64,000 nt of DNA from Streptomyces sp. ISL-11 (GCF_018614525.1 NZ_JAGGOL010000014.1:1-64000), one strand, 5' to 3'; counted from the first letter of the stretch, positions 43,441 to 51,297 are shown. Notes: a model not told the origin generated them from the letters alone. Made by a program: numbers and translations.

Positions 43441-44817
43441 GGACCCCGTCTTCGGGGCGGCGCGCATGCCTATGTAGCAGCAACCCGTGCCGTCGGGGAG
43501 GGTGGAGAACACCACGGGCATCCACCCGTCGCTGAAGGAGGCCGTGCCCGCCCCGGCGAACACCGTCTCCGACACCGGCACGAGATCCATCTCCAGCGCC
43601 GGGGACAGCCCCGCCATGCCGTCGACGAACTCGTACACCAGGTGCGGCCGTCCCTCGCGCTCGGTGACCGTTATGGCCACGCCCTCGCGCCGGTAGGTCC
43701 CCACGAGCGGCGTGACGTCGACCGCCGGCGGCCGGGCGGCGGGGCCGAAGGAGTCCGGCATGCGCACTCCGGCGAGTTCGCCGAGCAGCTCCCGGAAGAG
43801 CGCCGAGTACAGCTGGTGCCCGCCACCGCCATTGGTCAGCAGCGCGACCGCCACACCCGCCCCCGGCACCACCCGCAGGTAGCCGTACTGGCCGATCGTC
43901 GCGCCGTCGTGACCGAAACCGGGCACCCCGTCCCAGTCGTACAGCGTCCAGCCCAGGCCCCAACCGTCCGAGCTGACGGTCCACTTGTCCGGCGCGTCGG
44001 CCTCGCACCGCCGCATCGCCTCGACCGTCTCCGGTGCGAGAAGGCGCGTACCGTCCGGTGCCGTACCGCCGTCGAGGTGCATCCTGGCCAGCCGGACCAC
44101 GTCGGCGGCCGTGGCGCAGAGCACGCCGCCGTACGGGCCCGACGAGCGCGGCAGCGGGTTCCAGGCCGGCGCCGGGTCCGGGTCGTGCCCGGTCTCTCCC
44201 AAGTGTCCCATCGCGACACGGAACCGCAGGGCGTCCTCCGGCAGCGTCACCGTGCTCGACAGCCCGAGCGGTGTGCACAGCCGGTCCCTGAGGGCGTCGT
44301 CCCAGGTCTGGTCGGTCAGTACCTCGATGATGCGGCCGAGCACGTTGTATCCGACGCTGCTGTACGAGATCGCCGTCCCGGGCGGGCAGTCCAGCGCCAC
44401 GCCCTTGCTCGCCTCGACATACCGGGCCAGGCAGTCGTCACCGCGACCGGTGTCATGGGTGAAGTCGCAGGTCAGCCCGCCGGTGTGGCTGAGCAACTGA
44501 CGGGTCGTGATCCGCTTGGTGGCCTCGGGGTCGGCCGTGGCGAACTCCGGCAGGACGTCCACCACCGGCGCGTCCAGGTCCAGCGCACCGGCTTCGGCGA
44601 GCTGCATCACCAGCGTCGCGGTATGGATCTTGGTGATCGAACCGACCTGGAACACGGAGTCGGTCGTCACCTCGACCCCCGTACCCCGGTGCAGTACGCC
44701 GCTGGCCAGCTCGTGAAGGGTCCCGTCGGTGAGTACGGCCAGCGAGGCGCCCGGGACGTGGGCGGCGGCGCGCAGTGCGTCGAGCCTGGTCTGCCAGTGA
44801 GCGAGGTCGAAGGTCAT
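43435..44817 (-). CDS. Beta-lactamase-fold serine hydrolase, module 2
   Basis: The 460-residue hydrolase has the class C/DD-peptidase core: nucleophile in VGSITKIHTATLVMQLAE (SxxK), YSSVGYNVLGRIIEVL (YxS/N variant) and FGHDGATIGQYGYLRV. An additional C-terminal beta-barrel-like domain of about 120 residues (PPAVDVTPLVGTYRREGVAI...) is common in bacterial beta-lactamase-related proteins. No signal peptide. The start at 44817 has GGGGGAA; longer extension is promoter DNA. It is divergent from a second TetR gene. Confidence 0.9.
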   Translation of the reverse strand: MTFDLAHWQTRLDALRAAAHVPGASLAVLTDGTLHELASGVLHRGTGVEVTTDSVFQVGSITKIHTATLVMQLAEAGALDLDAPVVDVLPEFATADPEATKRITTRQLLSHTGGLTCDFTHDTGRGDDCLARYVEASKGVALDCPPGTAISYSSVGYNVLGRIIEVLTDQTWDDALRDRLCTPLGLSSTVTLPEDALRFRVAMGHLGETGHDPDPAPAWNPLPRSSGPYGGVLCATAADVVRLARMHLDGGTAPDGTRLLAPETVEAMRRCEADAPDKWTVSSDGWGLGWTLYDWDGVPGFGHDGATIGQYGYLRVVPGAGVAVALLTNGGGGHQLYSALFRELLGELAGVRMPDSFGPAARPPAVDVTPLVGTYRREGVAITVTEREGRPHLVYEFVDGMAGLSPALEMDLVPVSETVFAGAGTASFSDGWMPVVFSTLPDGTGCCYIGMRAAPKTGSR

Positions 44818-44865
44818 GACGGTTCCCCCTGAGAAGCGAAGCGGTGCGTACGGTGTTCTCTCGAT

Positions 44866-44918
44866 GCGCACACTGTACGCAGAGCGTCAGGGTGTGCGCA
44901 AGTGCGTACACTGTGCGC
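44866..44918. promoter_or_regulatory. Operator cluster between serine hydrolase 2 and TetR 2
   Basis: Two 16-bp arms in inverted orientation, GCGCACACTGTACGCA (44866-44881) and TGCGTACACTGTGCGC (44903-44918), match at 15 of 16 positions. A third related sequence, TGCGTACGGTGT, occurs near 44845. They fill the 142-bp divergent region. The near-perfect symmetry marks this as a TetR binding region. Confidence 0.75.
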
Positions 44919-44959
44919 CGTGCGTCGGTGAGTTGGCGCGGAGCGAACGAGGAGGCGGC

Positions 44960-45697
44960 ATGTCAGCCGAAGACCAGCAGGCCGAGCAGATCCCCTCGGT
45001 GTGGACCCGTCCGCGCCGGCAGCGCGAACAGCCCGCACTGAGCCGGGAGCAGATCGTGTCCGAGGCGGTCCGGCTCCTCGACGCCGACGGCATCGAATCC
45101 CTGAGCATGCGCAAACTCGGCACCCGCCTCGGCGCCGGCGCCACTTCCCTCTACCGGCACGTCGCCAACAAGGACGAACTGATCGAGCTCGTCGTCGACG
45201 AGGTCTACGGCGAGCTGGACGTACCGGTCTCCTACGACCCTGCGGGCTGGCGCCCGGCCGTCGCCCGCAGCGCCCACAGCCTCCGTTCGATGGCCCTGGG
45301 CCACCCCTGGGTCGCCTCGGTCCTCGGTCAGGTCGGCCTCGCCCACCTCGGCCCGAACCTGATGCGCATGTCGGACCGCATGCTCGCCCTGTTCGAGACG
45401 GCCGGCTTCGCCCCCGACGAGGCCGACCAGGCCATGAACACCGTCATCGCGTACGTCATCGGCACGGCCACCAGCGAAGCCGCGTACCTCTCGCTGCTCG
45501 CCCGCAGCGGCCAGGACGAGCGCACCTGGATCGAGAGCCTGCGCCCGGCCACGGATGAGGCCATGAAGGACCACCCGCGCCTGAGGGAGGGTCACTCATC
45601 CCGCCCCGACAAGGATCCGCGCACCATCCGCGAGGAGAACTTCGAGTACGGGCTCCAGCGCGTACTGGATGGCCTGGCGGCCCGGCTCGTCGGTTAG
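44960..45697 (+). CDS. TetR-family regulator with TetR_C_1-type domain, module 2
   Basis: The 245-residue regulator has about 25 polar residues, then the helix-turn-helix ALSREQIVSEAVRLLDADGIESLSMRKLGTRLGAGATSLYRHVANKDELIELVVDEVYG. A large helical effector domain follows, with the WRPAVARSAHSLRSMALGHPWV segment characteristic of the tetracycline-repressor C-terminal subgroup. ATG at 44960 has GAGGAGG. It controls, by position, the divergent serine hydrolase at 43435. Confidence 0.93.
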   Translation: MSAEDQQAEQIPSVWTRPRRQREQPALSREQIVSEAVRLLDADGIESLSMRKLGTRLGAGATSLYRHVANKDELIELVVDEVYGELDVPVSYDPAGWRPAVARSAHSLRSMALGHPWVASVLGQVGLAHLGPNLMRMSDRMLALFETAGFAPDEADQAMNTVIAYVIGTATSEAAYLSLLARSGQDERTWIESLRPATDEAMKDHPRLREGHSSRPDKDPRTIREENFEYGLQRVLDGLAARLVG

Positions 45698-45783
45698 GGG
45701 AGCCTGGTCGTCGCGCGTCCGAGCGGGTGAATGGGTGCGTGTGCTGCGCTGATCCTTGGCGGGAGGCGGGCATATGGTCCGGC

Positions 45784-46053
45784 ATGCGCAGAAAGGCGAG
45801 AAGGCGATCGGGCCTGGTGGCGGCCGCACTCACGGTGATCGCGGCCGCCCTGCTGGTCTGCGCGTTCGCCGTGCCGGGCGCGTTGCGGGACCGGGTGCCC
45901 GGGCCGGACCGGGCGGTCGCCGGTAACGGACACGAGCTGGCGCACAGTGGGCCCCCGATGAGCCGCATGATGATGCTGGGCGGGGCGCTGGTGGTGCTGG
46001 GGGCGGGGGTCGGGCTGCTGGGTCTGTACCGGTCGCGTCAGGAGACGGGCTGA
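45784..46053 (+). CDS. Small two-helix membrane protein
   Basis: The 89-residue protein has a basic start (MRRKARRRSG) and two membrane helices (LVAAALTVIAAALLVCAFAVPGA and MMMLGGALVVLGAGVGLLGLY) joined by a polar loop of about 25 residues. It resembles short actinobacterial membrane proteins of unknown function. Its last 16 bases overlap the convergent DUF397 gene. No ribosome site is strong; the ATG at 45784 is the only sensible start. Confidence 0.55.
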   Translation: MRRKARRRSGLVAAALTVIAAALLVCAFAVPGALRDRVPGPDRAVAGNGHELAHSGPPMSRMMMLGGALVVLGAGVGLLGLYRSRQETG

Positions 46054-46253
46054 AGTGTTTCGCGGGTCACGGCGGTCGTGAAAGCCGCCCAGGTGCGGGG
46101 TGAGACGGTGAGGGCGCCTCTGGGGCGGTCTTTGCTGTCGCCTATGGCTATGAGGTCGTCGACGGTCGTCTGTATTTCGACGCAACCCGCCTGCTGGTCA
46201 TCGCTGTAGGGGGACTTGCGCCACTTGAGGGCGGGCAGGTTGTGGCGGATCAC
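46038..46253 (-). CDS. DUF397 protein (WhiJ-partner type)
   Basis: The 71-residue protein carries the DUF397 signature: LPALKWRKSPYSDDQQAGCVEIQ and VSPRTWAAFTTAV, with the internal IGDSKDRPRGAL. DUF397 proteins are encoded next to WhiJ-like helix-turn-helix/DUF5753 regulators in Streptomyces and influence development or antibiotic production. The GTG start overlaps the TGA of the upstream regulator reading frame (GTGA). The partner regulator is frameshifted here, while this gene is intact. Confidence 0.92.
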   Translation of the reverse strand: MIRHNLPALKWRKSPYSDDQQAGCVEIQTTVDDLIAIGDSKDRPRGALTVSPRTWAAFTTAVTRETLQPVS

Positions 46254-47127
46254 GAATTCACCTCTTCGAGCTCGCTTGCGATCGATGCAATCAGTTCGGC
46301 GGACTGCTGTGGTGGAAGCGCTGATGAGCGGAGCCGTCCAAACGCCCGCTGATACTTTGCGACGGCCTCATCATCCTCCAGGTGCAGGGCGCCGTCGAGA
46401 TACTCCACGGTGGCAACACGCAGGTTCATGGGCTCCGGATAGGTGTAGAGGACGAAGGATCCGCCCGTGCACCCGTGCAGGTGAACGCGCTCTGGGAAGA
46501 GGGGACGACCTGCACTGTTACCTTCGCGGCGCGGCTCACCTCGACCAGCTGCCACAGCTGTTTCGCCATGAGTGCGGGACCGCCGATGCTGTGGCGGAGA
46601 ACGCCTTCCGGGAGGATGCACAGGTATTCGGGGGCGTTCTCGCGTCGGAAGATTCCTTGTCGTTCCATTCGCAGACCGACGTAGAAATCGAGCTCCTGCG
46701 GTGACAACGGATCGGAGCCGCTCATGACGGTGGCCGCGTACTCCCTGGTTTGCAGGAGCCCTGGAATCACCTGTGCCTGAAAGGTGTGGATAGCGGCGAC
46801 GTCGGATTCCAGTGCCAGTGTCTCTTTGAAGCGTGCAGGCAAAGGCTCACCGTACTGGTGCCACCAGCTTCTCTTGCGCCCCTCGGCCGCCAGGGCGATC
46901 AGCCACTCCCGTGTCTTTTCCTCGCTGACCGCATAGAGATCCAGCAGCCTGTCGAGCTCCAGTCGGGTAACGCGATGGCCGCCGGTCTCGATCCGGCTGA
47001 TCTTGGTGTTGTCGCAGTGGAGTGCTCCCGCGGCCTCCGCGACGGTGACTCGCGCCGCTTCTCTGACACCTCTGAGGGCGCTCCCCAGCCTCCGGCGCCG
47101 AGCCGTGCGGTGTGCTTGCTGCCCCAA
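46250..47127 (-). pseudogene. Frameshifted XRE-HTH/DUF5753 regulator (WhiJ-like)
   Basis: From a probable TTG start at 47127 (with GGGGAGAGGGG upstream) the frame encodes an XRE helix-turn-helix (LREAA-like RVTVAEAAGALHCDNTKISRIETGGHRVT), then DUF5753 (WWHQYGEPLPARFKETLALE, IHTFQAQVIPGLLQTREYA, LYVGLRMERQ-type, GGPALMAKQLWQLVEV). Just after VTVQVVPSSQSAF the family sequence jumps to another frame (TGGSFVLYTYPEPMNLRVATVEYLDGALHLEDDE...) that runs to the TGA at 46250. The shift lies around 46465-46485. Unrepaired, the protein would end at 46426 without its C-terminus. Confidence 0.82.
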
Positions 47128-47376
47128 GTCCCCTCTCCCCTCCGAACGGTGAGTCCCCAAGTCTGCGCCGTGCGGACGGATCCTCCACCTCCGGAGCATC
47201 GAGTGCCACCCGAAGGTTTGTAGAGCTGCAATTTGCAGCTCCATCAATTGAAGTTTGAAATGGCGCCAAGTTTGGGTGCATCGTGGATGCGTAGCCGCCG
47301 CATGCGAATTGGACGGCAAATTCCGTCTGCCCGGACGCAGTTGCTGAGCGGCCATTCCTGGAAGGAGGCGCGGGTC

Positions 47377-47721
47377 ATGACCTACCGAAACGGCGCGTAC
47401 GTCGTCGACACGCGAGAGGACCGGATCGGTCAAGTCATCGGAGGCGTGGGCAAGCGCGTACACGTCCGCATGCCCGGCGGCGGACAAACGTGGGAAGTGC
47501 CGTTCGAGGAGCTGCGGTTGGCGACGCGGGAGGAGCGCGCCGCGGCGGGGCTGTGGCCGGTGGGTGAACGTCCGAGCCTGCGGGACTGCAAGACCTGCCC
47601 GGAACTGGACGCGGCCTGGCGGGAGGCCAAGGCCGGTGGGGACGAGGTCGAGGCGGGGAACGCGCTCGTAGCGCAGCGTAGGCACTGGCGGTCGCACGTG
47701 CTGCCGGGAGGCCCCGCGTGA
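47377..47721 (+). CDS. Conserved Streptomyces hypothetical protein
   Basis: The 114-residue soluble protein begins MTYRNGAYVVDTREDRIGQV, predicting a small beta-barrel domain (VDTREDRIGQVIGGVGKRVHVRMPGGGQTWEVPFEELRLAT). A polar helical tail has CKTCPELDAAWREAKAGGDEVEAGN. Strong GGAAGGAGG ribosome site. It lies upstream of and overlaps by 4 bp (GTGA) the next small gene, and is divergent from the WhiJ-like regulator, a common neighbour of such modules. Function unknown. Confidence 0.75.
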   Translation: MTYRNGAYVVDTREDRIGQVIGGVGKRVHVRMPGGGQTWEVPFEELRLATREERAAAGLWPVGERPSLRDCKTCPELDAAWREAKAGGDEVEAGNALVAQRRHWRSHVLPGGPA

Positions 47722-47960
47722 GGGGCCTGAAATGCCGCCACGCAGGCGGGTGGTCGCACGCGCGGGGCGAGGCGAGATGCCGGGACTGCGGGACGGTACG
47801 GGTCACGAGCTACGGCGCGCTCAGAACACCGGACACGCCGGAAGTGCGTACGCCGCCGGCGCGGCAAGCGCACATCGCCGACAGGCTGGCGGCGGAGTGG
47901 GTGGCGCGGACGGCGCGGAGAAGACCGTGGTGGGGGTTGGTCACCCCGATGGGGGCGTAG
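47718..47960 (+). CDS. Small Cys/His motif protein (DUF6255-like)
   Basis: The 80-residue protein contains a putative zinc site, CRHAGGWSHARGEARCRDCG (Cys-x2-His...Cys-x2-Cys), followed by a short helical tail (QAHIADRLAAEWVARTARRR). It resembles what I recall as the DUF6255 family of natural-product-associated small proteins, though no biosynthetic cluster is visible here. The GTG start overlaps the previous stop by four bases; the 3' end overlaps the convergent transporter gene by 20 bp. Confidence 0.6.
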   Translation: MRGLKCRHAGGWSHARGEARCRDCGTVRVTSYGALRTPDTPEVRTPPARQAHIADRLAAEWVARTARRRPWWGLVTPMGA

Positions 47961-48822
47961 CGGGCGACGGACCGCTCTCCAGCTCGACTCGCGGCAGGAT
48001 CAGCACACCCCACGTGACCAGCGCCGCGCCGACCGCTTCGGGGACGAGCCACCAGCCGGCGCGGACGCGCTCACCGTAGACGAGGATGCCGAGGGCGAGG
48101 CTGACGAGGCCCTCGCCGAGGGTGAGGGAGGGCTGGGAGGCGATGAGGGGGCCGGATTCCATCGCGTTGGCCAGCAGGAAGAGCGAACAGGCGCCGGCTG
48201 CGACGAAGCCGTAGGTCTGCCAGGAGGCGAAGAACGCACCGGCGCCGTGGGCCTGGAAGGTGGTGGTCGCGGATTTCATGAGGGTGGCGGTGAGGGCGTA
48301 GCCGATGGCGGAGGAGGAGCCGAAGAGGGCGGCGCGGGCCCGGCCGCGCGGCCGGGGGAGGGCGGCGAGGACGCACAGGGCCATGGCGCCGCTGGTGGCG
48401 AGCAGGGTGAGGACCCACAGGGCGGGGGAGACGTGGGTCTGGCCGCCGGAGGGTGCGGCCGCGGCGAGGGCGATGCCGAGGCCGGCGGCGACCATGACGG
48501 AGGCGGCCCAGCCGGCGGCGGGGAGGGGCTGCCGGGAGAGGGCGGCGGCGATGAGGAGCGTGAAGGGGAGTTCGATGACGAGGAGGGGTTGCACGAGGGA
48601 GAGGGAGCCGAGGGTCAGGGCGAGGGCCTGGCAGGCGGCGGCGACGACGATGACGGCGACACCGCCGAGCCAGGCGGGGCTGCGGAGGAGGTACCGGACG
48701 AGCCGGAGGCTGAAGGCGTCGCCGTGGGGAACGGTCCGGGCGGCCACTCGCTGAAGCACCGTGCCGGTGGCGTTGCCGAGGGCGGCCAGCAGGGCGAACA
48801 GCGCGGAGAGTGCGGCTGACAC
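47941..48822 (-). CDS. EamA/DMT-family transporter
   Basis: The 293-residue membrane protein has about ten helices in two halves, in the drug/metabolite transporter superfamily. Segments include ALFALLAALGNATGTVLQRVA, QALALTLGSLSLVQPLLVIELPFTLLIAA and SQPSLTLGEGLVSLALGILVYGE near the end, as in EamA-like proteins of Streptomyces. GTG at 48822 with GGAGGAG is preferred over an upstream extension. It is divergent from the MerR-redoxin gene with a MerR-type promoter between them, so it may be redox or stress regulated. Confidence 0.85.
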   Translation of the reverse strand: MSAALSALFALLAALGNATGTVLQRVAARTVPHGDAFSLRLVRYLLRSPAWLGGVAVIVVAAACQALALTLGSLSLVQPLLVIELPFTLLIAAALSRQPLPAAGWAASVMVAAGLGIALAAAAPSGGQTHVSPALWVLTLLATSGAMALCVLAALPRPRGRARAALFGSSSAIGYALTATLMKSATTTFQAHGAGAFFASWQTYGFVAAGACSLFLLANAMESGPLIASQPSLTLGEGLVSLALGILVYGERVRAGWWLVPEAVGAALVTWGVLILPRVELESGPSPATPPSG

Positions 48823-48964
48823 GGGGCGGCTCCTCCGGTTCGGCGCATCGGTCACTGGCCGCGACGGCGGCGGGGGCCGGGGGCCGCGCCACCGTGTGAC
48901 GACGACGATCACATGGGCGGCCGTGCGGGAGGAAGAGGCGCGCGGGGTCGGCCACCGCGCGGGG

Positions 48965-48996
48965 TTGACCTTGACCTTGAGGGCAAGGTTTAGCGT
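48965..48996 (+). promoter_or_regulatory. MerR-type promoter with operator in a 20-bp spacer
   Basis: TTGACC (48965-48970) and TAGCGT (48991-48996) are 20 bp apart, longer than the usual 17. The spacer contains the perfect palindrome ACCTTG-AGGG-CAAGGT (48974-48989). This is the classical arrangement at which MerR-family proteins activate transcription by DNA distortion. The promoter faces the MerR-redoxin gene 21 bp downstream. Confidence 0.85.
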
Positions 48997-49016
48997 TCGG
49001 GAAGAAGGAGGGCGGC

Positions 49017-49997
49017 ATGCGGATCGGTGAGCTGGCGCGGCGCGCGGACGTGACGGCCAAGGCGGTGCGGTACTACGAATCGCTGGGGTTGATCACGGCG
49101 GAGCGGCTGGCCAACGGCTACCGCGACTACGCCGAGGACGACGTGCGGCTGGTGCGCGAGATCAGGGAGCTCAGCCTGCTCGGCATCCCCGTCGAGCGCA
49201 CCCGGCCGTTCCTGGAGTGCCTGGCGGCCGGGCGGCGGCACTCGGACGACTGCCCGTCGTCCCTGGCCGGTTACCGGGACGCCATCGACGAGCTGACGGA
49301 GCGGATCGAGGGCCTCACCGCCCGCCGGGCAGCCCTGGTCGCGCAACTGCGCGCGTCGGCCTACCGCAACAGCACCGCCGCCCACGCCCCCATCCCCATG
49401 GATGACGACGAAGGAGCCCCGATGACGCCGACGACCGACTTCCCGCTGCCCGCCGGTCTTCCCGTACCGGAGGACGACGGGGCGGCGGACCACCTGCCGG
49501 GCCTGAGGATGCCGGCGGTCGAGCTGCCGGGAACGGCGGGGGAGACGGTCCGCCTGGACGACCTCGGCTCGGGCCGCACAGTGCTCTACCTCTACCCGAT
49601 GACCGGCCGCCCGGATGTCGACATGCCCGAGGGCTGGGACGCCATACCGGGAGCCCGGGGCTGCACCCCGGAGTCGTGCGGCTTCCGTGACCACCACGAG
49701 GAACTGCTGGAGGCGGGCGCGGGACGGGTGTTCGGCCTGTCCGGCCAGGACGCGGATTACCAGCGCGAGGTCGTCGAACGGCTCCGCCTGCCCTTCTCGA
49801 TGCTGTCCGATCCGGCCCTGCGGCTGGTGGACGAGCTGGGCCTGCCGACGTTCGAGGCGGGCGGGGCGACGCTGTTCAAGCGACTGACGCTGATCGTCCG
49901 CGACGGGCTGATCGAGCACGTCTTCTACCCCGTCTTCCCGCCGAACGAGCACGCCGGCCAGGTCCTGGAGTGGCTGCGCGCCCATGCCGTGAAGTGA
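49017..49997 (+). CDS. MerR regulator fused to a BCP-like redoxin domain
   Basis: The 326-residue protein has two domains. Residues 1-115 form a MerR helix-turn-helix (MRIGELARRADVTAKAVRYYESLGLI), effector-region cysteines Cys68 and Cys79, and a dimerisation helix (YRDAIDELTERIEGLTARRAALVAQL). Residues about 145-326 form a peroxiredoxin/AhpC-TSA-like domain with Cys216 and Cys221 in RGCTPESCGFRDHHEEL, the same spacing as Bcp. A linker (STAAHAPIPMDDDEGAP) joins them. Met136 (49422) has an AAGGAG site five bases upstream, so the redoxin could also be made alone. The MerR promoter upstream suggests autoregulation. Confidence 0.9.
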   Translation: MRIGELARRADVTAKAVRYYESLGLITAERLANGYRDYAEDDVRLVREIRELSLLGIPVERTRPFLECLAAGRRHSDDCPSSLAGYRDAIDELTERIEGLTARRAALVAQLRASAYRNSTAAHAPIPMDDDEGAPMTPTTDFPLPAGLPVPEDDGAADHLPGLRMPAVELPGTAGETVRLDDLGSGRTVLYLYPMTGRPDVDMPEGWDAIPGARGCTPESCGFRDHHEELLEAGAGRVFGLSGQDADYQREVVERLRLPFSMLSDPALRLVDELGLPTFEAGGATLFKRLTLIVRDGLIEHVFYPVFPPNEHAGQVLEWLRAHAVK

Positions 49998-50094
49998 GGT
50001 GCCGGGTCGCTGCGTCGCTACGGAATCCGGCAGCGGTAAACGGCCCGCCACTTTGGATCATGTAGTGTTTGCCGCGTCAAAGAGAGAACGACCG

Positions 50095-50208
50095 AGGAGG
50101 TGGGACCCATTACCGCAGTAGCAGGCCGGGTGCTCTCCCCTCGTGGTCGTACGGTCTCCGCTTCGTAGGCGGACCGCGAGAGCGCCCTTCGGTATTCGGA
50201 AGGCTCTC
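50095..50208 (+). promoter_or_regulatory. Attenuator-like leader upstream of the methyltransferase
   Basis: A strong AGGAGGT site (50095-50101) precedes a short ORF. Its end overlaps hairpin 1 (GGTCTCCGC with GCGGACC, about 50153-50176). Hairpin 2 pairs GAGAGC..CCTTC (about 50178-50190) with GGAAGGCTCTC (50198-50208), which includes the GGAAGG ribosome site of the methyltransferase. The layout resembles translational attenuation leaders. Inference from base pairing read by eye. Confidence 0.5.
50100..50168 (+). CDS. Putative leader peptide (22 aa)
   Basis: GTG at 50100 opens a 22-codon frame (MGPITAVAGRVLSPRGRTVS-AS) ending TAG at 50166-50168 inside hairpin 1. The Shine-Dalgarno is too close to this GTG but is ideally spaced (7 bases) from the in-frame ATT at 50109, a rare start codon also used by infC genes. 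If real, ribosome position on this ORF would decide which hairpin forms. Confidence 0.4.
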   Translation: MGPITAVAGRVLSPRGRTVSAS

Positions 50209-51021
50209 ATGTCGGTTTCACTCTCCACTCTTCTTTCTCCGTCCGTCATCGTCACCAGGCTTCGCGCCGCCGGTTGTGTATTCGCCGAGGACGAGACGCG
50301 GTTGCTCCTTTCCACGGCACGCACTCCCGGCGAACTCGCCACGATGGTGGAACGCCGGATCGACGGGCTGCCCCTGGAACACGTCCTCGGCTGGGCCGAG
50401 TTCTGCGGTCTGCGCATCGCCGTGGACGCGGGGGTCTTCGTGCCGCGCCGCCGCACCGAGTTCCTCGCAGGCCGGGCCGTCGCCCTGGCCCGGGCGATTC
50501 CCGAGGGCCGTCGGCCCGTGGTCGTCGACCTGTGCTGCGGCTCCGGCGCGGTGGGCACCGTACTGGCCTCGACCCTGGACCAGGTCGAGCTGCACGCGGC
50601 CGACATCGATCCGTCGGCGGTACGGTGCGCCCGCCGCAACATCGCCGCCTCCGGCGAGGTGTACGAGGGCGACCTCTACACCCCGCTGCCCACCACCCTG
50701 CGGGGCCGCGTCGACGTCCTGGTCGCCAACACCCCGTACGTACCGACCGAGGAGATAGCCCTTTTGCCGCCGGAGGCCCGCGAGCACGAGGCCCGGGTGG
50801 CGCTGGACGGAGGCGCGGACGGCCTGGACGTACAGCGCCGCGTCGCGGCCGAGGCGTCGGCATGGCTCGCACCGGGCGGCCACCTGCTGGTCGAGACGAG
50901 CGAGGACCAGGCGCCACTGACGGTGGAGACCTTCGCCCGCAACGGCCTGATCCCCCAGGTGGTCACCGACGACGACCTTTACGCGACGGTCGTCATCGGC
51001 ACCAGGCCGGCAGCTCCGTAG
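50209..51021 (+). CDS. HemK/PrmC-like N5-glutamine methyltransferase
   Basis: The 270-residue SAM-dependent methyltransferase has an N-terminal helical domain (DETRLLLSTARTPGELATMVERRIDGLPLEHVLGWAEFCGLRI, typical of PrmC substrate domains). The Rossmann core has the SAM loop VVDLCCGSGAVGTVLA and acidic motif AADIDPSAV. The active-site NTPYVPTEEIALLPPEAREHEARVALDGGADGL is similar, but Asn-Thr-Pro-Tyr replaces the canonical Asn-Pro-Pro-Tyr. It is a second-class homologue, probably not the housekeeping release-factor enzyme. GGAAGG ribosome site can be sequestered by a leader hairpin. Confidence 0.88.
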   Translation: MSVSLSTLLSPSVIVTRLRAAGCVFAEDETRLLLSTARTPGELATMVERRIDGLPLEHVLGWAEFCGLRIAVDAGVFVPRRRTEFLAGRAVALARAIPEGRRPVVVDLCCGSGAVGTVLASTLDQVELHAADIDPSAVRCARRNIAASGEVYEGDLYTPLPTTLRGRVDVLVANTPYVPTEEIALLPPEAREHEARVALDGGADGLDVQRRVAAEASAWLAPGGHLLVETSEDQAPLTVETFARNGLIPQVVTDDDLYATVVIGTRPAAP

Positions 51022-51045
51022 CCTCTACCCGTCAGCCTCTACCCG

Positions 51046-51297
51046 TCACAACGCCGTGAAGGCAACCGCATTGCTCACGTTCCCGTCATGGTCCTCCACG
51101 GTCACCATGACGGGACCGTGGATCTCCGGGACCGTGACGTCCACGAACGTCCCGTCCTCCGACAGCTCGCAGTCCAGGGCCTGGGCGTCGCCGAAGTAGA
51201 CGCACCGAGGGTCCACCAGGTTCTCGCCGCGGATCTTGACGGCCTGGTCCGGGTAGCCGTTGTCCGGTTCGACGTGGCTGAGTCTGGTGATGTCCAT
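51046..51297 (-). CDS. Single IPT/TIG-like domain protein
   Basis: The 83-residue protein consists of one immunoglobulin-like beta domain of the IPT/TIG type: SHVEPDNGYPDQAVKIRGEN LVDPRCVYFGDAQALDCELS, ending PVMVTVEDHDGNVSNAVAFTAL. It has two cysteines but no signal peptide, unusual for a domain normally found in large surface or regulatory proteins. GAGGAAAG ribosome site. The next genes downstream on this strand are convergent; it appears monocistronic. Function unknown. Confidence 0.75.
   Translation of the reverse strand: MDITRLSHVEPDNGYPDQAVKIRGENLVDPRCVYFGDAQALDCELSEDGTFVDVTVPEIHGPVMVTVEDHDGNVSNAVAFTAL

Noticed and set aside
47377..47960. Part of a natural-product biosynthetic cluster, because of the DUF6255-like protein
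   Set aside because: No polyketide, peptide, terpene or tailoring genes lie nearby; the pair sits with a WhiJ-like regulator.
50059..50121. Alternative leader frame from GTG 50065 containing a TTA codon
   Set aside because: No ribosome site before it; the frame following AGGAGGT is better supported.
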